Assembly: GCF_004402485.1 (NCBI RefSeq)
Contig: NZ_SOFG01000004.1
Coordinates: forward strand, 434,001-498,000
Direction: 5' to 3'
DNA length: 64,000 nt
DNA from: Cryobacterium algoricola
GTDB taxonomy: Bacteria; Actinomycetota; Actinomycetes; Actinomycetales; Microbacteriaceae
Part shown: positions 16,129-23,124 of the stretch, piece after piece
Position numbering within the stretch: the first letter of the stretch is position 1
Layout: each line of letters starts with the position of its first letter
Position numbers and translations under genes: made by a program
Notes under the pieces: generated by a model
The model's database searches: none
What the model saw: the letters and a program-made list of their open reading frames with translations, nothing else
What the model was told of the DNA's origin: nothing

Positions 16129-16746
16129 TCAGGCACCGGGGCTTTCGACGGGCGCGGCATGCCGGGCAAGACCCTCACGGAGGCCGAGGCGCACGGCCGG
16201 CCACTCGCTCGCGATGATCGAGAACACCACGGTATCGCGCAGGGCGCCCTCCGGCCCGACGGAGTGGCTGCGGAGCACGCCGTCCTGTTTCGCGCCGAGG
16301 GCGGCGATCGCGGCGCGGGATTGCCGGTTGTGCCAGTGCGTACGGAATTCGACCGCGATGCAGTCGAGTTCGTCGAAGGCGTAGCCGAGCAGCAACAGTT
16401 TCGCCTCCCGGTTGGCGCCGGTGCCCTGCGCGCTCGTGCCGAGCCATGTCGAACCGATCTCGAGCCGCTGCTGGTCGGGGCTCGGGTGCATGAACGTCGT
16501 CATGCCGACCATCGCCCCGGTCGCGGCCAGACGGATGCCCCACGGCATCATCTGCCCGGACGCGGCGAGCGCGAGTCGCCGGTCGATCTCGGCGGACATG
16601 GACTCCGGTCGGGGGACGGCCGTGTACCAGGCGCGCCACAGCTCGCCCTCCGCCACGGCGACGGCGAGTTCGGCCGCGTGCTCAGCGGCGAGTGGTTCGA
16701 GGGTGACGCGGGTTCCGACGAGTCGGGGCGCTGCGGCGAATTCCAT
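16129..16746 (-). CDS. GNAT N-acetyltransferase (RimJ/RimL-like)
   Basis: 205 residues. LVGTRVTLEPLAAEHAAEL opens the RimJ/RimL-type acetyltransferase; LEIGSTWLGTSAQGTGANREAKLLLLGYAFDEL carries the acetyl-CoA binding region, and VEFRTHWHNRQSRAAIAALGAKQDGVLRSH is the usual C-terminal pattern. Members acetylate N-termini or small amines. TAGGGT lies 6 nt before the ATG. Confidence 0.88.
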   Translation of the reverse strand: MEFAAAPRLVGTRVTLEPLAAEHAAELAVAVAEGELWRAWYTAVPRPESMSAEIDRRLALAASGQMMPWGIRLAATGAMVGMTTFMHPSPDQQRLEIGSTWLGTSAQGTGANREAKLLLLGYAFDELDCIAVEFRTHWHNRQSRAAIAALGAKQDGVLRSHSVGPEGALRDTVVFSIIASEWPAVRLGLREGLARHAAPVESPGA

Positions 16747-16858
16747 GCCTCGACCCTATTGGATCGTGTTCTGCCGCTAAACACCGACAGGGGGTTGTCG
16801 CAAGCGGGCTCGAGACTGGCTCCACCGGGATGCTCCCGGCCAGACAAGGACCGTACCG

Positions 16859-17305
16859 ATGAACCTCGTATCCGTTCGATTGATCACCGACGACGTGAAG
16901 CGCCTGGTCGCCTTCTACGAACGCGCACTCCACACGCCGGCCACCTGGTCGACCGATGACTTCGCCGAGGTGCGCACCCCGACGGGCACTCTGGCGATCG
17001 GCAGCACGCGGACCGTCGGCCTCTTCGGGCCCGGTGCCGCGCACCCGGCCGACAACCACACCGCGATCATCGAGTTCCTCGTCGCAGACGTCGACGCCGA
17101 GTACGCCCGGCTCTCCCCCTGGCTCACCGATGTCGTCACCGTGCCCACGACCATGCCCTGGGGCAATCGTTCCCTGCGGGTGCGCGACCCCGACGGCACC
17201 CTGCTCAACTTCTTCACACCCGTGACAGCGGATGCCGTCGCCAGGTTCGCCGGCCACGACCAGCAGGGCGCGGGCCGGGCACACCGGCGACATCCCGTGC
17301 GCTAG
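16859..17305 (+). CDS. VOC-family protein (glyoxalase/bleomycin-resistance fold)
   Basis: 148 residues. The two beta-alpha-beta-beta-beta modules start at VSVRLITDDVKRLVAFYERAL and AIIEFLVADVDAEYARL; the end VRDPDGTLLNFFTP has the metal-side Asp/Phe pattern of the fold. The substrate is unknown. The gene is convergent with the WYL regulator, four bases apart, a pairing often seen in actinobacteria where the regulator controls a small VOC enzyme. AAGGACC gives a ribosome site. Confidence 0.85.
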   Translation: MNLVSVRLITDDVKRLVAFYERALHTPATWSTDDFAEVRTPTGTLAIGSTRTVGLFGPGAAHPADNHTAIIEFLVADVDAEYARLSPWLTDVVTVPTTMPWGNRSLRVRDPDGTLLNFFTPVTADAVARFAGHDQQGAGRAHRRHPVR

Positions 17306-17309
17306 TCGC

Positions 17310-18008
17310 CTACCCCAGGTCGAGCCGTGTGACGACGCCGTACGGGATATCCAGGTCGTCCCTGGCCAACGGGCGGGGATCGGGCGTCTCGGCGGTCACC
17401 GACACGGACACGATCCGGTCGACGCGGAAGGCGCGCACGCCGTCGCGCAGCCGGCACCACCCCAGCAGGTACCAGTGCGTCGGAGACCCGACGTAGCCGA
17501 GCGGTTCGACGTCACGCCTGGTCAGGACGCCTTCCGTGTCCCGGTAGCCGAGTCGCAGCACCCGGCCGGTCGACAGGGCACTCGCCACGCTGTGCGGAAC
17601 CGCCGGGAGCGGATGCCCGTCGCCGAGCAGGTGGATGCGCCCGGCCAGCTCCCGTGCGGCGCGCGCGTCGTCCCCCTGCATCGCGGCGAGCAGTTTGGGC
17701 AGGGCGGAGCGTGCGGCGGCCCGGAACGGCGTGTCCTCGAGCAGCCGGAGACCGACGGACAGGGCGACGGCTTCGTCCGGAGTGAGGTTGACCGGCGGGA
17801 GTGTCCGCCGTCCGTCCAGGCAATAGCCGCCGGTCCGGCCGGGCTCGGCCCAGATCGGCACCCCGGACTGCTGAAGTGCACTGATGTCGCGCTCGATCGT
17901 GCGCGAGCTGATCTCGAAGCGCCCGGCCAGCCACCCCGCACTGCGTGGCCGTGGTGCGACCGCTCGGAGTTCTTCCACGATCGCGTAGAGACGGTCGGTC
18001 CGGTTCAC
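17310..18008 (-). CDS. HTH/WYL-domain transcriptional regulator (YafY-like)
   Basis: 232 residues from GTG 18008. VNRTDRLYAIVEELRA and ISSRTIERDISALQQSGVPIW form the N-terminal helix-turn-helix; VLRLGYRDTEGVLTRRDVEPLGYV and HWYLLGWCRLRDGVRAFRVDRI form the WYL ligand-sensing domain. GTG 18017 is the longer choice, but TAGAGT (18021-18016) overlaps it and lies 7 nt before GTG 18008, which argues for the shorter, leaderless start. The ligand is unknown. Confidence 0.88.
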   Translation of the reverse strand: MNRTDRLYAIVEELRAVAPRPRSAGWLAGRFEISSRTIERDISALQQSGVPIWAEPGRTGGYCLDGRRTLPPVNLTPDEAVALSVGLRLLEDTPFRAAARSALPKLLAAMQGDDARAARELAGRIHLLGDGHPLPAVPHSVASALSTGRVLRLGYRDTEGVLTRRDVEPLGYVGSPTHWYLLGWCRLRDGVRAFRVDRIVSVSVTAETPDPRPLARDDLDIPYGVVTRLDLG

Positions 18009-18086
18009 GCCAGCCACTCTAACGGTCGACGGCTACCAGGCAGGCACCGACGGTGCCGCCAGGGATCGGTAGGCTTAAGAGACGTG

Positions 18087-18111
18087 CGACCGGCGCCAGA
18101 AGCGCCGGTCG
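18087..18111 (+). promoter_or_regulatory. 10-bp stem-loop in the pepN leader
   Basis: CGACCGGCGC, loop CAGAA, GCGCCGGTCG: a perfect 10-bp hairpin. TAGGCTT at 18070-18076 could be the -10 box, so the hairpin would start at about the fifth transcribed base. It may protect the 5' end of the message or control translation of pepN. Confidence 0.6.
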
Positions 18112-18131
18112 AAACTGAGATGGAGAAAACG

Positions 18132-20675
18132 TTGCCAGGAGAGAACCTCACCCGGATCGAAGCCCAGGAGCGCGCAGCGCTCGTCACTGTGCAGACGTAC
18201 GCGATCAGCCTTGACCTCACGACGGGTCCCGAGACCTTCGCGAGCACCACGACGGTCGCCTTCACCGCGACCCCCGGTGCCTCGACGTTCATCGACGCGA
18301 TCACGCGCACGGTGCACGCGGTGACCCTCAACGGAGTCGACCTCGACCCGGCAACCGTCAGTGACGGCATCCGCATTCAGCTCGACGGTCTCGAGGCCTC
18401 GAACACCCTCACCGTCGTCGCCGATGCCGAGTACACCAACACCGGTGAGGGCCTGCACCGTTTCGTCGACCCGGTCGACAACGAGGTCTACCTCTACAGC
18501 CAGTTCGAGGTGCCCGACTCGCGCCGTGTCTTCGCGGTCTTCGAGCAGCCCGACCTCAAGGCCACGTTCCAGTTCACCGTGACGGCGCCCGGCGCGTGGG
18601 AGGTCGTCTCCAACTCGGCGACGCCAGAGCCCACCGACGCCGGCAACGGCGCGAAGACCTGGGCCTTCGAGCCCACGCACACGATCTCGAGCTACATCAC
18701 GGCGCTCATCGCCGGACCGTACGCGGTCATCCGCAGCGAGCTCACCTCGAGCGACGGCCGGATCATCCCCCTCGGCCTGTTCAGCCGCAAGAGCCTCTCC
18801 CAGTTCCTCGACGCCGACTACCTCTTCGAGAAGACCCGCCAGGGCTTCGCCTACTTCGAGGAGAAGTTCAACTACCCGTACCCCTTCAACAAGTACGACC
18901 AGCTCTTCGTGCCGGAGTTCAACGCGGGCGCGATGGAGAACGCCGGAGCCGTCACGTTCACCGAGACGTATGTCTTCCGCTCCAAGGTCACCGACGCCAT
19001 CAAGGAACGCCGCGTCGTCACGGTGCTGCACGAACTCGCGCACATGTGGTTCGGCGACCTCGTCACGATGAAGTGGTGGAACGACCTGTGGCTCAACGAG
19101 TCCTTCGCCGAGTGGGCCTCGACCATCGCCACCGCCGAAGCGACCGAGTGGACAGAGGCCTGGACCACCTTCGCCGTGATGGAGAAGAGCTGGGCGTACA
19201 AGCAGGACCAGCTGCCGTCGACGCACCCCGTCGTCGCGACCATCACCGACTTCGATGACGTGCTCGTCAACTTCGACGGTATCACGTACGCCAAGGGCGG
19301 ATCCGTTCTCAAGCAGCTCGTCGCCTGGGTCGGCCGCGACGAGTTCTTCGCCGGCGTCGCCTCCTACTTCGCCAAGCACCAGTGGGGCAACACCGAGCTG
19401 AACGACCTCCTCGTCGAGCTCGAGGCCTCCAGCGGCCGCGACCTGTCCGGCTGGGCGGCCAAGTGGCTCGAGACCGCGGGCGTCAACACCCTCCGCCCGG
19501 AGATCACCGTGGACGCCGCCGGGGTCATCACGGGCTTCGCCGTGCTGCAGAGCGCGACCGCCGAGTACCCGACGATCCGCCCGCACCGCCTCGCGATCGG
19601 GTTCTACGACCTCGTCAACGGCCAGCTCGTGCGCACCCACCGGGTCGAGATCGATGTCGACGGCGAGACGACGGATGTCGCCGAGCTCGTCGGCCGCGCC
19701 CGCCCGGCCCTCGTGCTCCTCAACGACGATGACCTCGCGTACGCGAAGATCCGGCTCGACCCGGCCTCGCAGGAGGTCGCCCTCGAGAACCTCGCCGCGA
19801 TCGAGAGCCCGCTCGCCCGCGCCATCGTCTGGGGCGCCATCTGGGACGCGACCCGCGACGCCGAGACCGGTGCCCGCGACTTCGTGAGCCTCGTGCTCGG
19901 CAACATCGCGAGCGAGACCGAGTCGACCACCCTGCGCACCGTGCTCGGCCAGCTCGTGCTCGCCGCGAACTACTACGTCGCTCCCGCGTTCCAGGCCTCG
20001 ATCCTCACCGAGGTCGGCGACGCGCTCTGGTCCCTCGCCCAGCACGCCGAACCCGGCAGCGACGCGCAGTTCCAGTTCGTGAAGTTCTTCGCATCCGTCG
20101 CAGAGACCGACAGCCAGCTCGCGAACGTCCAGGCGCTCCGGGACGGCAGCGTCCCGCTCGAGGGCCTCGAGATCGACACCGACCTCGCCTGGGAACTGCT
20201 CATCGCCCTCGCCGCCGGCGGCAAGGCCGGTCTCGCGGAGATCGACGCGGCCCACGCCGCGGACAACACCGCGACCGGCGCTCAGTCGGCCGCCCAGGCC
20301 CGCGCCGCACTCCCGACCGCGGAGGCCAAGCAGGCCGCCTGGGATTCCCTGATCGAGACCGACACCGCCCCGAACACGATCGTGCGCGTCACCGCGGCCG
20401 GGTTCCTGCGCGCCAACGACACGACCCTGCTCGAGCCGTTCGTCGACAAGTATTTCGCGATGCTGCAGCCGATCTGGGTCGCCCGCAGCTTCTCGATCGC
20501 GGAGAAGCTCATCATCGGCCTCTACCCGTCCCCGCTCGCCAACCAGGCGCTCGTCGAGGCGACCAGGGCCTGGCTCGATGCGAACCCCGAGCCCGTCGCG
20601 CTGCGTCGCCTCGTGATCGAGAACCTCGCGGGAGTGGAACGCTCCCTCGCGGCCCAGGCGCGCGACGCCGAGTAG
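18132..20675 (+). CDS. pepN: Aminopeptidase N (M1 family)
   Basis: 847 residues. NAGAMENAGAVTFTE is the GAMEN substrate-binding motif, VLHELAHMWFGDL the HExxH zinc site, and NESFAEW supplies the third zinc ligand. The long C-terminal helical domain (ERAP1_C-like) is complete. It removes N-terminal residues from peptides in the cytoplasm. TTG 18132 is preferred: it gives the family start MPGENLTRIEAQER and has GGAG 6 nt upstream, while the in-frame ATG at 18120 has no ribosome site and would add four residues. Confidence 0.95.
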   Translation: MPGENLTRIEAQERAALVTVQTYAISLDLTTGPETFASTTTVAFTATPGASTFIDAITRTVHAVTLNGVDLDPATVSDGIRIQLDGLEASNTLTVVADAEYTNTGEGLHRFVDPVDNEVYLYSQFEVPDSRRVFAVFEQPDLKATFQFTVTAPGAWEVVSNSATPEPTDAGNGAKTWAFEPTHTISSYITALIAGPYAVIRSELTSSDGRIIPLGLFSRKSLSQFLDADYLFEKTRQGFAYFEEKFNYPYPFNKYDQLFVPEFNAGAMENAGAVTFTETYVFRSKVTDAIKERRVVTVLHELAHMWFGDLVTMKWWNDLWLNESFAEWASTIATAEATEWTEAWTTFAVMEKSWAYKQDQLPSTHPVVATITDFDDVLVNFDGITYAKGGSVLKQLVAWVGRDEFFAGVASYFAKHQWGNTELNDLLVELEASSGRDLSGWAAKWLETAGVNTLRPEITVDAAGVITGFAVLQSATAEYPTIRPHRLAIGFYDLVNGQLVRTHRVEIDVDGETTDVAELVGRARPALVLLNDDDLAYAKIRLDPASQEVALENLAAIESPLARAIVWGAIWDATRDAETGARDFVSLVLGNIASETESTTLRTVLGQLVLAANYYVAPAFQASILTEVGDALWSLAQHAEPGSDAQFQFVKFFASVAETDSQLANVQALRDGSVPLEGLEIDTDLAWELLIALAAGGKAGLAEIDAAHAADNTATGAQSAAQARAALPTAEAKQAAWDSLIETDTAPNTIVRVTAAGFLRANDTTLLEPFVDKYFAMLQPIWVARSFSIAEKLIIGLYPSPLANQALVEATRAWLDANPEPVALRRLVIENLAGVERSLAAQARDAE

Positions 20676-20699
20676 CCACGGGCAACATCCGCACGCCGG

Positions 20700-20730
20700 A
20701 CGGCCCCGCCCCTCACCGGGGCGGGGCCGT
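20700..20730 (+). terminator. Strong GC-rich terminator hairpin after pepN
   Basis: ACGGCCCCGCCCC, loop TCACC, GGGGCGGGGCCGT: a perfect 13-bp stem, then TGTGTTGTGG. It separates pepN from the mscS promoter. Confidence 0.8.
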
Positions 20731-20789
20731 TGTGTTGTGGCGGGGCGCTCAGGGTTCGCCCGGGCGGCTCTCGGTAGACTCGGAGCGCT

Positions 20790-22064
20790 ATGAACTGGGA
20801 AAACCTCTGGACTGAAATCGTAAAATACTTCTCGATAACACTCCCCCCGCAGCTCTTGGGAGTACTGGGAATCCTCGTCGTCGCCTACGCGGCGCACTGG
20901 ATCCTGCAGTTCGTGATCCGTCGCGTGGTGATCCAGATCGTCACGGGCGTCAAGCGCACGCAGAAGGTCGACGACACCCGGGCACTCAACGTGTCCCCGG
21001 TCGCCGCCGTGCGCGTCGTGCAGCGCACCCGCACACTCGGCTCGGTGCTGACCAACATCGTCAACGTCCTCGTCGTGATCATTGCGGGCTTGATGATTCT
21101 GCAGGTGCTGGCGCCGAACATCCTCGGCTCGTTCGCGCTGCTCACGGCCGCGATCGGCGCCGGCCTCGGCTTCGGCGCGCAGAACATCGTCAAGGACATC
21201 CTGAACGGCCTGTTCATGGTTATGGAGGACCAGCTCGGCGTCGGCGACATCGTCGACACCGGGTTCGCGTCCGGCGTCGTGGAGACGGTCGGCATCCGCA
21301 TCACGCAGATCCGCGACGTGAACGGCACGCTCTGGTTCGTGCGTAACGGCGAGATCCTCCGGGTCGGCAACATGTCGCAGGGCTGGGCCCGCGTCATCAT
21401 CGACCTGCCCATCCCGTACAGCTCGGATGTCGAAGCCGTTCAGTCGGAAATGCTCCGGGTCGCGACGGCGCTCGCTTCGAGTCGCAAGTGGCGCTCGATC
21501 ATCCTCGAGAAGCCCGAGATCTGGGGTCTCGAGTCGATCTCCGCCGAGGCGCTCGTCACCCGGCTCGCCGTCAAGGTGCGCGTATCGGCGAAGTGGGACT
21601 TCGCCCGTGACCTCCGCCTGCACCTCAAGCTCGCGCTCGACAGCCTCGGGGTCTCGCTCACGCCGCTCAACAGCGTCGTGATGACCGGTTCGGACGACGG
21701 CTCGGATGCGACGCCGCCCACGCACCCCGTCGACATCGCCGCTGTCGCCGCAGCCGCGGAGCCCGATCCGCTGCCGCACATCGACGCCGTTCCGCTCAAG
21801 AAGGCCCGGACCCCGCGCGGGCCCCGCAAGGCCAAGTCCGCTGTTCAGCACGAGGTCCCGGTCGAGGACGCCGCTCCCGGCGCGACCCAGCAGACCCCGG
21901 CGCCGCGCGCGCCCACGGCCCGAGCTCCTCGCACCCCAAAGGCTCCGACCAACGCAGTTCCAACTACTCCGCCAGCCCCGAATGCCCCGACGCCGGATGC
22001 CGCTCACCCGAGCCCGCCGACTCCCGAAACCGCCCCGAGCCCCGAGGGATCCCATGATGACTGA
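20790..22064 (+). CDS. mscS: MscS-family mechanosensitive channel
   Basis: 424 residues. Three hydrophobic helices lie in the first 135 residues; the pore-lining helix TAAIGAGLGFGAQNIVKDILNGLFMVMEDQLGVGDIV has the Gly/Ala packing and the Q-N-I-V-K-D pattern of MscS. The beta and alpha/beta vestibule follows. The last 130 residues are a disordered Pro/Ala/Thr-rich cytoplasmic tail, longer than in E. coli MscS. It releases solutes during hypo-osmotic shock. TAGACT at 20775-20780 is a good -10 box. The 3' end overlaps the globin start. Confidence 0.93.
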   Translation: MNWENLWTEIVKYFSITLPPQLLGVLGILVVAYAAHWILQFVIRRVVIQIVTGVKRTQKVDDTRALNVSPVAAVRVVQRTRTLGSVLTNIVNVLVVIIAGLMILQVLAPNILGSFALLTAAIGAGLGFGAQNIVKDILNGLFMVMEDQLGVGDIVDTGFASGVVETVGIRITQIRDVNGTLWFVRNGEILRVGNMSQGWARVIIDLPIPYSSDVEAVQSEMLRVATALASSRKWRSIILEKPEIWGLESISAEALVTRLAVKVRVSAKWDFARDLRLHLKLALDSLGVSLTPLNSVVMTGSDDGSDATPPTHPVDIAAVAAAAEPDPLPHIDAVPLKKARTPRGPRKAKSAVQHEVPVEDAAPGATQQTPAPRAPTARAPRTPKAPTNAVPTTPPAPNAPTPDAAHPSPPTPETAPSPEGSHDD

Positions 22065-22542
22065 CCCTGCCCAGCCACCGGCATCCGCCCCCGCCCCGAC
22101 CCCGGTCGACCCCGCACTGCCCGCCAGGGTGCTGCTGCGCAACGGCGAGAACGGCGCCGCGATCGGGGCCTCGTTCTACGAGCAGGTCGGCGGGCGCCCG
22201 TTCTTCGAAAAGCTCGTCACCGAGTTCTACCGGGGAGTCGCCGGCGACCCGGTACTGAAGCCGATGTACCCGGAAGAGGACCTCGGCCCGGCGGCCGCGC
22301 GCCTCACCGGGTTCCTCGAGCAGTACTGGGGCGGCCCCGGCACCTACAGCGAACAGCGCGGGCACCCGCGGCTGCGCCAGCGGCACCAGCCGTTCAAGGT
22401 CAACCCGGACGCCCGCGATCGCTGGCTGCTGCACATGCGTGCCGCGGTCGACTCCGCAGAGTTGCCCGAGCTGCAGCGCACAGTGCTCTGGGACTACCTC
22501 GAGCGTGCGGCGCATGCCATGCTGAACACCTTCGACGACTGA
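22054..22542 (+). CDS. glbO: Group II truncated hemoglobin
   Basis: 162 residues, with an unusual 38-residue Pro/Ala-rich N-tail before SFYEQVGGRPFFEKLVTEFYRG. Globin landmarks: Phe in FFEKLV, the E-helix region RLTGFLEQYWGG, the F-helix HQPFKV with the proximal His, and the G8 tryptophan of RDRWLLHM that marks group II (trHbO/YjbI-like). It binds oxygen at heme and may handle oxidative or nitrosative chemistry. ATG 22054 overlaps the mscS end by 11 nt and has GAGGG 5 nt upstream; an ATG three bases later is equally possible. Confidence 0.9.
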   Translation: MMTDPAQPPASAPAPTPVDPALPARVLLRNGENGAAIGASFYEQVGGRPFFEKLVTEFYRGVAGDPVLKPMYPEEDLGPAAARLTGFLEQYWGGPGTYSEQRGHPRLRQRHQPFKVNPDARDRWLLHMRAAVDSAELPELQRTVLWDYLERAAHAMLNTFDD

Positions 22543-22573
22543 CCACACCCCCGCCCGGCCCCGGCACCGGCCC

Positions 22574-22607
22574 CAGCACCAGCACCAGCACCAGCACCAG
22601 CACCAGC
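22574..22607. repeat. CAGCAC hexamer repeat
   Basis: About 5.7 perfect head-to-tail CAGCAC units just after the globin gene. A microsatellite of this kind can vary in copy number by slippage. It is not a CRISPR array: there are no spacers. Confidence 0.9.
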
Positions 22608-22632
22608 CACCTTGGTCTCCACGGGCGGCGGT

Positions 22633-22729
22633 GTTCCGAATTCAGGAGTTGAGCCCGTTTTCGCCGACGGCATCCCGGAAATCTGCGGGCACTGGGTCGG
22701 CGCAAGGGTCATTCTCCTGAATTCGGGAC
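22633..22729. repeat. Palindrome-ended intergenic repeat, copy A
   Basis: 97 bp bounded by GTTCCGAATTCAGGAG (22633-22648) and its complement CTCCTGAATTCGGGAC (22714-22729), 15 of 16 bases paired. The interior resembles copies B and C downstream. No coding potential was found here. This and the next two entries, with the hexamer repeat, fill the gene-free stretch 22543-23124. Confidence 0.75.
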
Positions 22730-22738
22730 CCTCCAGGT

Positions 22739-22829
22739 GGTCAATGCAGGAAATCTGAGTCCAGCCGTCTCCGGCGGCCGGGATCTCCCGGCAAGGCTGC
22801 GCGCGTCAGCCGCTTCTCCTGAGTAACCC
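22739..22829. repeat. Palindrome-ended intergenic repeat, copy B
   Basis: About 91 bp from GGTCAATGCAGGAAATC to CTTCTCCTGAGTAACCC. The ends are imperfect inverted repeats sharing the CAGGA/TCCTG core with copies A and C. The interior GGGATCTCCCGG and TGCGCGCGTC lines up with copy C. Confidence 0.6.
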
Positions 22830-22881
22830 ACAGCCGCACCGTGGCACCAAGCCGGCTCCGGCGTCGGTCTCGTACGCGGGG

Positions 22882-22975
22882 TGGCCAACTCAGGAAATGT
22901 GTGCGCGGCGATTCCCAGCGGCGCGGAATCTCAGGGTTGTTCGCGCGCATCCGCCCGTTCTCCCCGAGTTAGCCC
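22882..22975. repeat. Palindrome-ended intergenic repeat, copy C
   Basis: About 94 bp from GTGGCCAACTCAGGAAAT to GTTCTCCCCGAGTTAGCCCC. The ends pair imperfectly (CAACTCAGG with CCCGAGTTAG). The interior CGCGGAATCTCAGGG and TCGCGCGCATCCG matches copy B at the same offsets. Confidence 0.6.
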
Positions 22976-23112
22976 CCGCTCATCGAGACGGGTGGGTGGG
23001 CGACCGGGGTCGTTGTGGCGCACGCTGCGTCGGGCTTCTCCTCAACAGATACCTGATCAGGTGGAGTTTCCACAGACCTGAGGCATGCTCAGAGCATGTC
23101 AGTGGTCGGTCG

Positions 23113-23118
23113 TAACGT
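23113..23118 (+). promoter_or_regulatory. -10-like box before the first DUF222/HNH gene
   Basis: TAACGT ends 6 nt before the ATG at 23125, with GGGGGC between. It fits the leaderless layout seen elsewhere in the window, though GGGGG could also serve as a ribosome site. Confidence 0.4.
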
Positions 23119-23124
23119 GGGGGC

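Noticed and set aside
18075..22142. Minus-strand open frame of 1355 codons across pepN and mscS
   Set aside because: It is antisense to two clearly real genes, and its Glu/Arg/Gly/Val-rich product has no domain. High GC leaves long stop-free antisense frames.
22574..22607. CAGCAC run as a possible CRISPR array
   Set aside because: Perfect 6-bp tandem units without spacers; no cas genes anywhere in the window.
22897..23115. Short open frames before the first DUF222/HNH gene
   Set aside because: They overlap the palindromic repeats, have no ribosome site and no conserved pattern.
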